Source: Acidobacteriota bacterium (lineage in GTDB: Bacteria; Acidobacteriota; Terriglobia; Acidiferrales; UBA7541). Taken from it: DNA of 64,000 nucleotides. Position numbers and translations under genes: made by a program. The notes beneath the pieces are model-generated. The model made no database searches. It was given only the letters and a program-made list of their open reading frames with translations, and was not told where the DNA came from. The stretch is taken from the NCBI GenBank assembly GCA_013289715.1, contig JABCZJ010000001.1, positions 248,001 through 312,000 on the forward strand, in the 5' to 3' direction. Shown in pieces: positions 9,447 through 18,416 of this stretch (the first letter of the stretch is position 1; the number at the start of each line of letters is the position of its first letter).

Positions 9447-10091
9447 TCAGAATCTCGCCCACAAGGCACCCGTACCCTTCCAGCCGCGCACTCGGCCGGT
9501 TCCGCCCAGAACCGTAACTGCCCGGGCCGTCGAGTTTTTGCCGGGTTGACCGATGAAGACCGTTCCGTTAATGGGCTGGTACGTCGCCCCGTCGACTAAC
9601 TCGCCATCGCTTTGGAAAAGCATTCCGCCGACCGGTCCGCCGGCCAAGCCCTCGAATTCCACCGCCGCACCCTTGCCAAAGGCGTCTGGCGTGTCCGGCG
9701 CGACGGGGAACACGTAGAATTGCGCCGGAGATTCAATCGGTGCGGCGCTCAATATCGGATCCAATGCTCCGGCGCCGGCTGTTAGATCGTTTCTTACCTT
9801 CAGCACCACTTGATATTGCGTGACTCCACCGACGACGACGGTGGGAAAACTGACCTGCACGTAGCGGCGATTGGTGATTGCGTATTCGCGCGCTTGCCGT
9901 ACTTGATCGACCACTTCCTTCATCGCGGCGTCGAAGCGCGCATCCTGCAGCGTCGGCAAGTAGGCGATCAGCGCCATCGCCGAAATGATCAGGATCAGCA
10001 TTACTACCACGCTCATTTCAACCAGCGAGAACCCGCGCTCGCTGGTTGCTTCGCGTGTGCCGCAGCTTAAATTCGTTCTCCGATCTCTCAC
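9447..10091 (-). CDS. FimT/GspH-type pseudopilin
   Basis: First gene of the minor pilin operon. I start it at GTG 10091 (214 aa) because GAGGG lies 7 nt upstream; the open frame extends to a TTG at 10151 but would then overlap the putative promoter. The prepilin motif is at residues 20-36: G20/F21 cleavage, E25 as mature Glu5, then a hydrophobic helix. The region PTLQDARFDAAMKEVVDQVRQAREYA followed by RRYVQVSF, described here in two parts, is typical of GspH/FimT, which sit at the tip of type II secretion or type IV pilus fibres. The linked pilV, pilW and pilX genes favour the pilus system over type II secretion. Confidence 0.83.
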   Translation of the reverse strand: MRDRRTNLSCGTREATSERGFSLVEMSVVVMLILIISAMALIAYLPTLQDARFDAAMKEVVDQVRQAREYAITNRRYVQVSFPTVVVGGVTQYQVVLKVRNDLTAGAGALDPILSAAPIESPAQFYVFPVAPDTPDAFGKGAAVEFEGLAGGPVGGMLFQSDGELVDGATYQPINGTVFIGQPGKNSTARAVTVLGGTGRVRGWKGTGALWARF

Positions 10092-10150
10092 GCTAAGACC
10101 CTCGAGTCGCCCTGGACTTGGCGGGCGTGCCGCAGAATTCAGTACATACA

Positions 10151-10167
10151 ATGCAGTTCCCAGGCCA
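10151..10167 (-). promoter_or_regulatory. Possible sigma-54 (-24/-12) promoter for the minor pilin operon
   Basis: Read on the - strand the 17-mer is TGGCCTGGGAACTGCAT. GG and GC are separated by exactly 10 nt, as in the sigma-54 consensus TGGCAC-N5-TTGCAT, with mismatches only at the fifth, sixth and first-of-TTGC positions. It lies about 60 nt upstream of the preferred fimT start at 10091. Sigma-54 control of pilin genes is known in Pseudomonas and Geobacter; here it is inferred from one motif match. The remaining 235 nt up to the Bax-inhibitor gene hold only a short palindrome (CCGTAC/GTACGG, 10285-10302). Confidence 0.35.
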
Positions 10168-10402
10168 CGCCAGAGGTATAGCTAAGCCTATTTGGCAGAT
10201 CTAGTTAGCGCAGAATCAAGGAATCCAGCAGTTCCATATCGACTTCGACGGGGTAGAAACGTTACATTTCTGGTGACAGGCTACCCGTACGCGGAGGTAC
10301 GGACCCAGTCGGTAGGTGATGAGCGGGAACTACTGACGCGCGCGAACGGCGCGTGGGGATTTTGCCTGCGAATGAGGCGCAGGAACCGCGCTTTGCTTGC
10401 GT

Positions 10403-11155
10403 TTAGTCGCGGGTGCGCAGCTTCGAGAGCAAGCGCAGAATTTCCAGGTACAGCCAAATCAGCGTGACCATCAATCCGAACGCCGCGTACCACTCCATGT
10501 ATTTCGGCGCGCCCGCGGCCACACCGCTTTCGATGAAATCGAAATCGAGCACCAGATTCAGCGCCGCCACCACCACCACAAACGCACTGAAGGCGATCCC
10601 GATTGGTCCGGAGCCGTTAATCGTAGTGAAATGAATGCCGAAAAATCCCAACACGATCGTTGCTAGGTAAAAGATTGCAATGCCACCCGTAGCCGCCACC
10701 ACGCCCAGCCGAAACTTCTCTGTGACCGGAATCAGTCCCGAGCGATAGGCCAGCAGCAGAATCGCGAGCGTACCGAACGTGAGGCTCACCGCTTGAATTG
10801 CGATCCCGTGAAAGCGTACATCGTAGATGGCCGAAATGCCGCCCAGCAGCAGTCCTTCGAGCAACGCATAAATCGGCGCGGTTACTGGCGCCCAGGTCTT
10901 CTTGAAAATTGTGACCAGCGCGAAAATGAATCCGCCGATTCCGCCGATTGCAAGCAGCGGCAACACGGCCGAGGGATTCTGCGAATGCGTGTAAATATTC
11001 CAGGTCCAGGCTGCCGTCGCGATCACGCAGATCAGCAGCATGCCCGTCTTGTTGACGGTCCCCTGCAGCGTCATCGCCTCGCCCACGGCGACGCCCGCTC
11101 CTTGAAATGCGTTGGCGTTCAGAGCCGGGTTCGACGTCCTCATTAAATCCGCCAC
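10403..11155 (-). CDS. Bax inhibitor-1/YccA family membrane protein
   Basis: 250 residues starting at GTG 11155 with AAGGAG 7 nt upstream. Seven hydrophobic segments span residues 38-235 after a 30-residue polar N-terminus containing NPALNANAF, which is typical of the YccA-like Bax1-I branch found in Actinobacteria and Acidobacteria. The conserved acidic residues of the last helices (LDFDFIE and the tail after WLYLEILRLL) are present; in BsYetJ such aspartates gate a pH-sensitive calcium leak. The function in this organism is unknown. Monocistronic by spacing: 250 nt to the pilin operon and over 200 nt to the next upstream gene. Confidence 0.9.
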   Translation of the reverse strand: MADLMRTSNPALNANAFQGAGVAVGEAMTLQGTVNKTGMLLICVIATAAWTWNIYTHSQNPSAVLPLLAIGGIGGFIFALVTIFKKTWAPVTAPIYALLEGLLLGGISAIYDVRFHGIAIQAVSLTFGTLAILLLAYRSGLIPVTEKFRLGVVAATGGIAIFYLATIVLGFFGIHFTTINGSGPIGIAFSAFVVVVAALNLVLDFDFIESGVAAGAPKYMEWYAAFGLMVTLIWLYLEILRLLSKLRTRD

Positions 11156-11310
11156 TATGAGTCTCCTTTGTACGTGCTACGCTTGCGAATTCCTAGCTCG
11201 CGCTCGCGGATGCGTGTCCGCTGACCTTTATCCCTAAATCACAACGCCAATTTTACCTCATTTCAGGTTTCTGCACGCGCGGTGGATGCCGCGCTAGGCT
11301 GGACGCAAAT

Positions 11311-11347
11311 AAAAAATCCCTGGGCCGGCATCTTGCCGGCCCAGGGA
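11311..11347 (-). terminator. Rho-independent terminator of the histidine-rich secreted protein gene
   Basis: A 14-bp perfect stem, TCCCTGGGCCGGCA (11317-11330) with TGCCGGCCCAGGGA (11334-11347), closed by a TCT loop and followed, for leftward transcription, by an A-rich stretch on the + strand (11307-11316) that gives a U-rich tail. It lies 25 nt after the stop of the gene at 11372. Confidence 0.9.
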
Positions 11348-11371
11348 AATGTTTGGATCGAGGCTTTCAGT

Positions 11372-11830
11372 CTAGTGCGTGTCAACGATGGCGATGGCTT
11401 CGTCCACGTGATGATGCGCGCGGTCGATGTGCATGATCACGCGGTCTCGCAGACCTCGCGCTTCGGGATTGTCTTCTTCCTTTTCGAGATCGTGATGAGC
11501 CTTGTCCAGAAGTTCGCGCGCCTTGTGCAAACGGCCGGCCCACGGATTGTGAGCGTCCACGGGAGCGTGATCTTCAATGTTCTTGCCATCATCGAATGCG
11601 GCGCGCTTGATTTCATCGATGGCGTGGTCAATCTCTTCAATGGCGGCGCGCTCTTCACCATGCAAAGCGCCGCCGTCCGGACGTGCCAGGTGCGCCCGTG
11701 CATCCCGCAGGTCGGATAGGGCGTGCAGGTAGGCTGGATGCTTGCCTTGCGCGCGGACATTCTGTGACGTGAACGGAACCAGGAAGGCGATCGCCGCGGC
11801 GATCACCGCAATTCTAGTAAGAGTTTTCAT
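11372..11830 (-). CDS. Small secreted histidine-rich helical protein
   Basis: 152 residues from ATG 11830 (AAGAGGTGA 8 nt upstream). A clear signal peptide (MKTLTRIAVIAAAIAFLVPF, cleavage near VRAQ/G) precedes an almost wholly helical, charged domain with many His residues (KAHHDLEKEEDN, IDRAHHHVDEA) and regular heptad-like spacing. The pattern of two or three antiparallel helices rich in His, Glu and Asp suggests a periplasmic metal-binding or CpxP/Spy-like coiled-coil protein, but no family motif such as LTxxQ is present. Function unknown. Own terminator, no operon partners. Confidence 0.75.
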   Translation of the reverse strand: MKTLTRIAVIAAAIAFLVPFTSQNVRAQGKHPAYLHALSDLRDARAHLARPDGGALHGEERAAIEEIDHAIDEIKRAAFDDGKNIEDHAPVDAHNPWAGRLHKARELLDKAHHDLEKEEDNPEARGLRDRVIMHIDRAHHHVDEAIAIVDTH

Positions 11831-12062
11831 TCGAAATTTCACCTCTTGTGAAGTTGGGATGGCTTGAGCAGGGCTGGGACCGCAGGTTTACCCTGCAATC
11901 CAGTAAAGCACGCGGCGGCGGCTTTTGTTGCGCGTTGCGCGGGGACTGTTTCCAGGAAGGCAATGCGGAGCAGAGGACCGCAGCGTCGAACGGTCTCAGC
12001 GCTTGTTCCGGTAAACGAACAGGCATGCGTGAAACAATTGAGGCGGCGAATCAGGCCGTAAT

Positions 12063-12137
12063 TGGTAGCGCTAACGGGAATCGAACCCGTATTTCAGCCT
12101 TGAAAGGGCCGCGTGCTAACCGTTGCACCATAGCGCC
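12063..12137 (-). tRNA. tRNA-Glu (anticodon TTC)
   Basis: On the - strand the 5' end GGCGCTA (12137-12131) pairs with TAGCGCT (12073-12067) with a G-U at the top. The D arm is GTGC/GCAC, the anticodon arm CGGCC-CTTTCAA-GGCTG gives TTC at positions 34-36, the T arm contains GGTTCGATTCC, and an encoded CCA occupies 12065-12063. All four arms fold without mismatches other than the G-U. Confidence 0.96.
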
Positions 12138-12357
12138 ACAGAGGAACTGCTGTCAGACGTACTTAGATTATCAGAGATACCGGCGGAATTCACAAGCGCG
12201 CAAATCGTATGCCGGGCCAATTTTCGGCTGCGCGGCTGGTCAAGACTTGAGCCGAAGCTGGCGCGAGAACTCCCCGGCCGTTGTGTTAGCCTCATTCCAT
12301 GACGAACCCGTCGCCTCGATTTTATTGCTTGGCCGAACGGTACGGGGGTATCCGCAG

Positions 12358-12858
12358 ATGAGCTACGTAGAATCGAACTTGGTTCCCGGCGAAACGGTGA
12401 TTTACCAAACCCGGCTGCATTGGATCGTGATGCTCGGGCACCTTGTCGTGGGACTCCTGCTGCTCGGCCTGCCCGGCGCGCTGCTGCTTTTTTACGCGTT
12501 TAGCCAGCACGGAATGGACGCCAGCACCTTGCGCCTGACCGAAGGTGGCGGCGTAGTGCTGCTGGTGTGCGGCGCGATCGTTATTGTGATGGGCATGGTA
12601 CGGCGCAACGCGACAGAAATGGCGGTGACCAACCGGCGCGTGGTGATCAAGACGGGCCTGATGAGCCGCAAGACCATCGAAATGCTGCTGAATAAAGTGG
12701 AGAGCATCGAAGTGAGCGAGACGACGTCCGGCCGGATGCTGGGTTATGGAACGATTGTAATGATTGGCACAGGCGGAACTTCCGAGCCATTCCGCAAAGT
12801 CGCGCATCCGCTGGAATTTCGCAGTCACGTGCAGCAACAGATCGAGAAGCTACGCTGA
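12358..12858 (+). CDS. PH domain-containing membrane protein (bPH2/YdbS-like)
   Basis: 166 residues from ATG 12358, with GGGGGT about 9 nt upstream. Two transmembrane helices (residues 22-47 and 58-78) follow a short N-terminus containing LVPGETVIYQTRLHW, the signature entrance of bacterial PH-domain (bPH2) proteins. The C-terminal part (EMAVTNRRVVIKTGLMSRKT... LNKVESIEV) is the PH-like fold. The frame stays open upstream to 11848 but that would cross the tRNA-Glu gene, so the internal start is correct. Such proteins occur widely with unknown role, possibly in membrane stress or competence. Confidence 0.88.
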   Translation: MSYVESNLVPGETVIYQTRLHWIVMLGHLVVGLLLLGLPGALLLFYAFSQHGMDASTLRLTEGGGVVLLVCGAIVIVMGMVRRNATEMAVTNRRVVIKTGLMSRKTIEMLLNKVESIEVSETTSGRMLGYGTIVMIGTGGTSEPFRKVAHPLEFRSHVQQQIEKLR

Positions 12859-12891
12859 GAATTACGCAGCACAGTGTGGCGCAAGCGGGAG

Positions 12892-13833
12892 TTAAGCTGC
12901 ATCTTCCGCCAACAGCGCCTCTGCTGGCTTCTTCGCCGGCGTCGTGGTGATCACGATCACGCTGATCAGCACCAGGAAGGTTCCCAGGATTGTTCGTGTG
13001 GTGAGCGCTTCTCCGCCCAGAAAATATCCCACCAGCACGGCCACGATCGGATTCACGTAGGCGTAGGTTCCAACTTTGGTGGGCGATTCATGGTGAATCA
13101 GCCACACGTATGCCGTAAAACCAATTATCGAACCTGCGACGATCAGGTAGAGCAGCGCGAGCCACGCGCCGCGCGAAACGGCCCACGGATGAAAATCCCG
13201 AAATTCGCCGAATGCGCTCGCCGCGATAGTGAGAAATATTCCGCCAGCGAGCATTTGCGCTCCGGAACTCATCACTTTGGAACTGGGCAGCGGCAACTTG
13301 CGCGCAAACGCCGACGCGACCGACCAACTGATGGACGCAAAAATTAGCGCCGTGGCGCCCAGCTTATCAATCGGCGCGCCGCCGAGATTCAGCGCGCGGC
13401 TCATCAACACTCCGACTCCGCCAAGCCCGATCAAGAGCGCCACGGCCAAGCGCACCGTGAGCCGCTGCGTTCGCAGGAAAATAATTTCAGACAGCGCCAT
13501 AAATACTGGAATCGTTGCCAGCATCACAGCGGCGATGCCCGAAGGCACGCGCTGCTCGGCCCAGAACAACAGCCCATAATCGAAAAGAAAAATTATCATT
13601 CCGAGTATGGACGCCGATCGCCATTCGCGTCCGCGCGGTGCGCGTTCGCCGCGCGCCAGCATCCAGCCGAAGAGAACCAGGCCTGCAACCGAAAACCGAA
13701 TCGCCGCCAGGACTAACGGCGGTACTTCGCGCACGCCGACGCGGATTGCGAGGAACGTGGATCCCCACACAAAATAAATAATCCCGAAAGCTAATAGGGT
13801 CTTCCACGTCGGGCGATGATTGGTGTCTTCCAT
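12892..13833 (-). CDS. EamA (DMT) family transporter
   Basis: 313 residues, ten predicted transmembrane helices in two EamA repeats (about 12-145 and 158-298). The opening GIIYFVWGSTFLAIRVGV and the second-repeat ending NPIVAVLVGYFLGGEAL are diagnostic for drug/metabolite exporters of the YedA/RhaT type. Length is normal. Substrates of this group are amino acids or other small metabolites and cannot be told from sequence. A Shine-Dalgarno before the ATG at 13833 is weak. Convergent with the PH gene (34 nt apart) and 43 nt downstream of the DinB/YfiT gene, so it could be co-transcribed with the latter. Confidence 0.92.
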   Translation of the reverse strand: MEDTNHRPTWKTLLAFGIIYFVWGSTFLAIRVGVREVPPLVLAAIRFSVAGLVLFGWMLARGERAPRGREWRSASILGMIIFLFDYGLLFWAEQRVPSGIAAVMLATIPVFMALSEIIFLRTQRLTVRLAVALLIGLGGVGVLMSRALNLGGAPIDKLGATALIFASISWSVASAFARKLPLPSSKVMSSGAQMLAGGIFLTIAASAFGEFRDFHPWAVSRGAWLALLYLIVAGSIIGFTAYVWLIHHESPTKVGTYAYVNPIVAVLVGYFLGGEALTTRTILGTFLVLISVIVITTTPAKKPAEALLAEDAA

Positions 13834-13875
13834 GCTGTTCCATTTTCCAATTTCGCTTTTCTATTCTCGGCTGCG

Positions 13876-14412
13876 CTACCGCCATCCTTCGCGTTCGCGC
13901 AACGATGTGATGTGCGCGACGTGATGTTTCCCGTGCCACGCATACAGCGCGAGCGCATCGTCCAGCGACATGGGTTTGTCCCACTCCGGATGGCGGAACT
14001 TGCGCGACCATTCCGCTGGACCCAGCGTGCGCAGCAACAGCACCCAGCGCTGGTGCAGGTTCTCCAGCAGCGCGAGCGAAGGCTCGATCGGCGCGGTCCG
14101 GACGTCTCCCAGTTCGGCCCACTTGGCTTCGTCGTAGGGTTTGATCAGCGGCAGGTCTTCGGTGAGCGCGAGCTTGAACCGCACATAGGAGTTCATGTGA
14201 CTGTCCGGAACGTGATGCACCACCTGGCGCACGGTCCAGCCTTCGGGACGGTAGCGCGTGTCCAGCTGCGCAGGCATCAGCCCTTCGACGGCCTCGTTCA
14301 TACGCACGGGGGTGGCCGCGATCGCTTCAATGTGCTGGCTGCGCTGAGCGTCGGTCAGCGACGCCGCTGGACGTTGAAACTTTCCTACGGGAAATCGCAG
14401 ATCTGTTTCCAT
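13876..14412 (-). CDS. YfiT/BstA-like putative metal-dependent transferase (DinB superfamily)
   Basis: 178 residues with a strong start (AGGAGG 7 nt before ATG 14412). RPEGWTVRQVVHHVPDSHMN and the C-terminal YAWHGKHHVAHI are the two signatures of the YfiT/BstA subgroup. The expected metal triad is H67, H160 and H164, all present. In Bacillus this family includes the bacillithiol S-transferase BstA; members elsewhere use other thiols or are uncharacterised, so I name the fold and not the reaction. Cytosolic. Separated by about 210 nt from iscX. Confidence 0.88.
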   Translation of the reverse strand: METDLRFPVGKFQRPAASLTDAQRSQHIEAIAATPVRMNEAVEGLMPAQLDTRYRPEGWTVRQVVHHVPDSHMNSYVRFKLALTEDLPLIKPYDEAKWAELGDVRTAPIEPSLALLENLHQRWVLLLRTLGPAEWSRKFRHPEWDKPMSLDDALALYAWHGKHHVAHITSLREREGWR

Positions 14413-14620
14413 GGTAGTGCCTCCTGGCTCGCTGATTCAATGCGCCACGTTCAAGCCCGAGACCAAAAATGTAGCACGCCGGCGCAATTTGCCAGATCGG
14501 ATGCAGAGTACCGCGCGCGCGATTCGATGGACAATTTGGACCAATGCGGGATTACGAGTCCAGGTACGTGCAGCGGTGCGTTTAAAGGGACGCGGCGATG
14601 CGGGGCGCGCGGAAACCGTG

Positions 14621-14836
14621 TTACTCGTTGTCTTGAAACTCTTCGTGCCACGCCATTTGAATCGCTTCGAGCTTTCCTTCGTTCGACAATTTCGGATCGC
14701 CAGTAAAACCAGGCAGTTCGACGATCCATTTGTGCATATCCGTGAAGCGCACCGTCAACGGGTCCACGCCGGGATGTTTTTCCGCCAGCTGGATTCCGAT
14801 TTCCTCGGCGTTGTCCCAATCAAACGTGTTCGGCAT
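14621..14836 (-). CDS. iscX: Fe-S cluster assembly protein IscX
   Basis: 71 residues from ATG 14836 (GGAG about 9 nt upstream; the frame continues upstream without a better start). The fingerprint is FDWDNAEEIGIQLAEKHP near the N-terminus, the middle TVRFTDMHKWIVELPGF, and KLEAIQMAWHEEF at the end, all conserved in IscX/YfhJ. The acidic surface binds IscS and iron and modulates cysteine desulfurase activity. It is the last gene of the ISC operon, 72 nt after fdx, the same relative position as in E. coli. Confidence 0.93.
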   Translation of the reverse strand: MPNTFDWDNAEEIGIQLAEKHPGVDPLTVRFTDMHKWIVELPGFTGDPKLSNEGKLEAIQMAWHEEFQDNE

Positions 14837-14908
14837 GCTTTCTCGCTCCAGGATGCAAATTATCCGTACTCGCGTGACGCGGACCCACGCGCAGGCCATC
14901 TCGAATTT

Positions 14909-15319
14909 CTAGTGCTCGGCTTCCTTCGCGTAATTTTTATTCCACTCTGGAATCTCGACGACGATGTCCTTGGTCCCGTCCGGGACGCACTGGCAACCGA
15001 GCCGCGACTTCGGCGTCACTCCCGGCGCTTCGTCCAACTGGTCCAGCTCCGCGTCGGTGGCTTCGTTGCAACTGTCGAGGCCCTCGTGCACGATCACGTG
15101 GCACGTGGAGCACGCGCACACGCCGCCGCAGGCGTGGTCCAAGCCGAGGTGATAGCCCTGCGAAATATCCAGGAGGCTGCCGGGCAAGCCGTCATGTCCG
15201 TAGGGAACTTTGTCCGGATCAATCTCGACGGTCTTCCCTTCCTTGACAAACGTCACTTTATACTTCTTCGTCGCGGGCGTGAACTTGGTTTCTTCAATAT
15301 ATGGATTCTTGCCGCCCAT
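14909..15319 (-). CDS. fdx: ISC-type [2Fe-2S] ferredoxin
   Basis: 136 residues from ATG 15319 (AGGAG 9 nt upstream; an upstream in-frame ATG at 15352 is less likely). Adrenodoxin-type ligands C64, C70, C73 (in ACGGVCACSTC) and C109 (RLGCQC) match C-x5-C-x2-C ... C. C68 and C111 are additional cysteines beside the cluster. A 40-residue N-terminal extension with PATKKYKVTFV leads into the ferredoxin beta-grasp. It donates electrons for cluster assembly on IscU. Gene order hscA-fdx-iscX is as in proteobacterial ISC operons; 108 nt separate it from hscA. Confidence 0.93.
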   Translation of the reverse strand: MGGKNPYIEETKFTPATKKYKVTFVKEGKTVEIDPDKVPYGHDGLPGSLLDISQGYHLGLDHACGGVCACSTCHVIVHEGLDSCNEATDAELDQLDEAPGVTPKSRLGCQCVPDGTKDIVVEIPEWNKNYAKEAEH

Positions 15320-15427
15320 GCTGTGCTGCTCCTCTCTCAACGCGCTCATCACAAAATTAGAACGGTCGAGCGCCCATCTTCAAAAATGTCATTGCGAACC
15401 ACGCCGACTGCTCGCGCGCGCCCACGT

Positions 15428-17269
15428 CTATACGTCGTCCAGGCGCTTACCTTCAAATGCCGTTTGCAACGCGCCGTTCATCAGCACTTCGGCCAAGTGC
15501 GCCGTGGCCGCGTTGATTTCATCAATCCGCGTGCGCATCAACTTGTAATCACGGCCCGCCAGCGCCGTACGCAGCTGCACTTCCGATTCCGCGATGGCTT
15601 GCCGTTCCGCGATAGAAATTTCCTGCGAGCGCGGGTCCGCCAGCGCCTTATCCGTCGCCGCCAGGATCGTCTCCGCTTCGGTGCGCGCTTCGATCACCTG
15701 GCGCTCGGCAAAATCCTGCTCGGCGAACTCGATCGATTCCTCGAGCATGCGTTCGATCTCGGTGTCCGAAAGGCCATAGCTGGGCTGCACCTCGACGGTA
15801 TGCTGCTCGCTGCTGCGCAAGTCGCGCGCCGCCACTTGCAGAATGCCGTTGGCATCAATCAGGAATTTCACTTCGATGCGCGCCAGACCCGCCGGTCCCG
15901 GCGGCGTCTTCAGCTGAAAGCGCGCGAGCGAGCGGCAATCCTTGGCCAGTTCGCGCTCGCCTTGCAGCACATGGACGTCAATCGCCGTCTGATTCTCGAC
16001 GCCGGTGGTGAAGAGCTCCTGCGCGCTCGCGGGAATCGTGGAATTGCGCGGAATAATCTTGGCGATCACGCCACCCATGGTTTCAATGCCCAGCGAAAGC
16101 GGCGTCACGTCCAGCAGCAGCATGGTTTTCACGCCAGTTTCCAGTATGTCCGCTTGCACCGCCGCGCCCAGCGCCACTACCTCGTCAGGGTCCAGCTCGC
16201 AATGCGGCGCGCGCTGGAAATAATCGCCCACCGTCTTACGCACCAGCGGAATGCGCGTCGAGCCGCCCACCAGCACCACTTCGTCCATTTCTTTCGGCGC
16301 GAGCTTGGCGTCGGCCAAGGCCATTTTCACGGGCGCCATGGTGCGCGCGATGATCGGACGAATCAGCTCGTCGAATTCAGCGCGCGTGATTTCGCGGATG
16401 TACATGCCCTTGGATTCCAGCGGATATTGCACGATGGTCTTTTCCGCCGAGGAAAGCTCGTGCTTGGCGCGAATCAAGCTCTTGCGCAGCGTCTGGATTG
16501 CTTCACCGCGATGATCGAACTCGACGCCGAATTTTTCGCGGATTTCGCGGCGCGCCAGGTCCAGCAGCGCGTTGTCAATATCGTCGCCGCCCAGGTGCGT
16601 ATCGCCGTTGGTCGCGAGCACCTGATAGATGTCGCCTTCATTCGTGCTGATCAGCTTCAGCAGCGAAATATCGAACGTGCCGCCGCCAAAATCGTACACG
16701 GCCACGTGCCCGCGCTTCTGTTTGTGCAAGCCGTACGCAAGCGCCGCGGCCGTCGGTTCGTTCACCAGCCGCAACACTTCGAGTCCCGCCAGGCGGCCGG
16801 CATCTTTGGTAGCTTGGCGCTGTGCGTCGTTGAAATACGCCGGCACAGTGATCACCGCGCGATCCACCGGCTCCTGGAAATAGGCCTCGGCCCAGGATTT
16901 CAGTTCGCGCAAAATGTACGCGGAAATTTCCGGCGCCGTAAAACTCTTGTCGCCCAGGCGCACGCGAATCACGTTGTCGCTGCCGGGATCAATGCGAAAC
17001 GGAAAAATCTTCAGCTCGTCCTGCACGTCGGCCACGCCGCGGCCCATCAAGCGTTTCACGGAATAAATGGTGCGCTCCGGCTGGGTCAGCAGCTTCGCCC
17101 GCGCCGGCTCGCCCACAATCACTTTGCCGTCCGCGTCCACGCTCACTACCGACGGGCACAAAGTCGAGCCATACGGCCCAAGAATACACTTCGGCGCGCC
17201 AGTTTGCGCGTCCAGGTACGCAATCAAACTAAATGTTGTACCAAGATCAATTCCAACTACACGTCCCAT
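15428..17269 (-). CDS. hscA: ISC chaperone HscA (Hsp70)
   Basis: 613 residues: nucleotide-binding domain from [18 protein letters not shown] (phosphate loop 1) through [14 protein letters not shown] and [14 protein letters not shown], then the beta-sandwich substrate-binding domain ([16 protein letters not shown]) and a helical lid. The length (HscA about 616, DnaK about 640) and its place next to hscB and fdx identify it as HscA. It binds the LPPVK loop of IscU, which is present in this operon's IscU, and uses ATP to drive cluster transfer. Starts 7 nt after the hscB stop, so translation is coupled. Confidence 0.96.
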   Translation of the reverse strand: MGRVVGIDLGTTFSLIAYLDAQTGAPKCILGPYGSTLCPSVVSVDADGKVIVGEPARAKLLTQPERTIYSVKRLMGRGVADVQDELKIFPFRIDPGSDNVIRVRLGDKSFTAPEISAYILRELKSWAEAYFQEPVDRAVITVPAYFNDAQRQATKDAGRLAGLEVLRLVNEPTAAALAYGLHKQKRGHVAVYDFGGGTFDISLLKLISTNEGDIYQVLATNGDTHLGGDDIDNALLDLARREIREKFGVEFDHRGEAIQTLRKSLIRAKHELSSAEKTIVQYPLESKGMYIREITRAEFDELIRPIIARTMAPVKMALADAKLAPKEMDEVVLVGGSTRIPLVRKTVGDYFQRAPHCELDPDEVVALGAAVQADILETGVKTMLLLDVTPLSLGIETMGGVIAKIIPRNSTIPASAQELFTTGVENQTAIDVHVLQGERELAKDCRSLARFQLKTPPGPAGLARIEVKFLIDANGILQVAARDLRSSEQHTVEVQPSYGLSDTEIERMLEESIEFAEQDFAERQVIEARTEAETILAATDKALADPRSQEISIAERQAIAESEVQLRTALAGRDYKLMRTRIDEINAATAHLAEVLMNGALQTAFEGKRLDDV

Positions 17270-17275
17270 TGCTCG

Positions 17276-17980
17276 TTAGCCCCCTAGTTCCTTCTGCACG
17301 CCCGCCACTAAATTCCGAATGTATGCCCGCCGGTTCAGCACTTCATTCATGCGCGCCAGCAAAGCCTTTTTCGTTGATTCATCGCCGCCAAAATCAACTG
17401 CGGCGTCCCACTCGCGTCCCAGCCCCGCAAGCTCCGCGTCCACGTCATCGAGATCCTCTTGAAAATTCTGCTGCGCCGCTTCCAGTCGGCCCTGCAAAGC
17501 CGCCACATCGCCGCCCGCAGCCCGCGCCTCGCGCAACTCGTCGAGCGATTCGTTCAGCTCGAAAACTTCCTCGAGCAACTCCGGCGGCGCCTGCTGCTTG
17601 GTGGTCCCTTCCTTGCGCACCCCCAGATGCTCCAGCAAGTATTCAACGCGCGCGACCGGTTCGCGCAACGTGCGATACGCGTCGTTCAACTGCGAGGAGC
17701 GTTCCAGCGATAAATTCCGTTCGAACTCACTCGCACGCACAAAATTATCCGGGTGCAGCTTCCAACTGAGCATGTGGAACTGGCCTTCGAGCGAGGCTGG
17801 TTCGATCGTCAGCTTCTGCGGCAATCCGAAAAACGCAAAATAACTCGCGCCCGCTGGCAGCGGCTGCACTTTTCCGCACGCCGCGCAAAAGTGCGCGCCT
17901 GTCACTGCCGCGCGGCAATTCCAGCAACTCGTGACCGGTATGCCCTCGGTCTGCGCATCTTGGGATCGTATGACGCTCAT
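17276..17980 (-). CDS. hscB: ISC co-chaperone HscB with N-terminal zinc finger
   Basis: J-protein partner of HscA that targets IscU. 234 residues from ATG 17980 (a GTG at 18034 is an alternative; neither has a strong ribosome site). Residues 19-35 hold two CxxC pairs (CWNC and CAAC), a rubredoxin-like zinc finger typical of eukaryotic HSC20 and some bacterial HscB but absent from E. coli HscB. HPD lies at 76-78 in WKLHPDNF, and the C-terminal helical domain carries LLEEVFELNESLDELR, the IscU-binding three-helix bundle. Sits between iscA and hscA. Confidence 0.93.
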   Translation of the reverse strand: MSVIRSQDAQTEGIPVTSCWNCRAAVTGAHFCAACGKVQPLPAGASYFAFFGLPQKLTIEPASLEGQFHMLSWKLHPDNFVRASEFERNLSLERSSQLNDAYRTLREPVARVEYLLEHLGVRKEGTTKQQAPPELLEEVFELNESLDELREARAAGGDVAALQGRLEAAQQNFQEDLDDVDAELAGLGREWDAAVDFGGDESTKKALLARMNEVLNRRAYIRNLVAGVQKELGG

Positions 17981-18086
17981 GGGTCTGGTCTCGTCCGGGC
18001 GCGGCCCCCGAGGGAAGAAGAGCGCGATTGGCACAGGAGAGAAATGTCTCTGCTTAACGCGTAACGCTTACGGCCTGCTGCCCAGC

Positions 18087-18416
18087 TCAGGCAGTAAACG
18101 AACTACCGCATCCGCAACTCCGCGCCGCCTGGGGATTCTGGAAGACGAAGCCCTGCTTCATCAGGTCCTCGTGATAATCCAGCGTGGTGTCGTGAAGATA
18201 GAGATAGCTCTTGGGATCCACAAAAATGCGCGCGCCGTTTTCTTCGAACACTTTATCGCGGTTACGCGCCTCGGTATCCAGACGCATCGCGTAGCTGAGC
18301 CCCGAACATCCGCCCCCCTGCACACCCACGCGGAGTCCACCGGACTCGGCCGGGACGCCTTCTTTTTGCAGCAGCTCGCGAATTTTTACCGCAGCTTTCT
18401 CGGATACATGAATCAT
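18087..18416 (-). CDS. iscA: Iron-sulfur cluster carrier IscA
   Basis: 109 residues of the A-type carrier family. The three ligand cysteines are present: C37 in GGGCSGLSY and C101 and C103 in the C-terminal SCGCGSSF. The FVDPKSYLYLHDTTLDYHEDLM segment is typical of IscA/ErpA-type proteins; it passes or stores clusters for [4Fe-4S] assembly. ErpA-like identity cannot be excluded from sequence, but location between iscU and hscB makes IscA the natural name. Start ATG 18416 has only a weak purine-rich site. Confidence 0.94.
   Translation of the reverse strand: MIHVSEKAAVKIRELLQKEGVPAESGGLRVGVQGGGCSGLSYAMRLDTEARNRDKVFEENGARIFVDPKSYLYLHDTTLDYHEDLMKQGFVFQNPQAARSCGCGSSFTA

Noticed and set aside
10270..10330. 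Possible riboswitch in the spacer upstream of the pilins
   Set aside because: Some GGTAGG/CCGTAC elements recall c-di-GMP riboswitches, but the conserved GEMM core and pairing are not there.
11848..12357. N-terminal extension of the PH-domain protein
   Set aside because: It would run through the tRNA-Glu gene in antisense; the family N-terminus begins at 12358.
14411..17287. A 958-codon open frame on the + strand opposite hscA, fdx and iscX
   Set aside because: It is antisense to three certain genes and is His/Arg-rich, as expected for the complement of GC-rich codons; no domain is visible.
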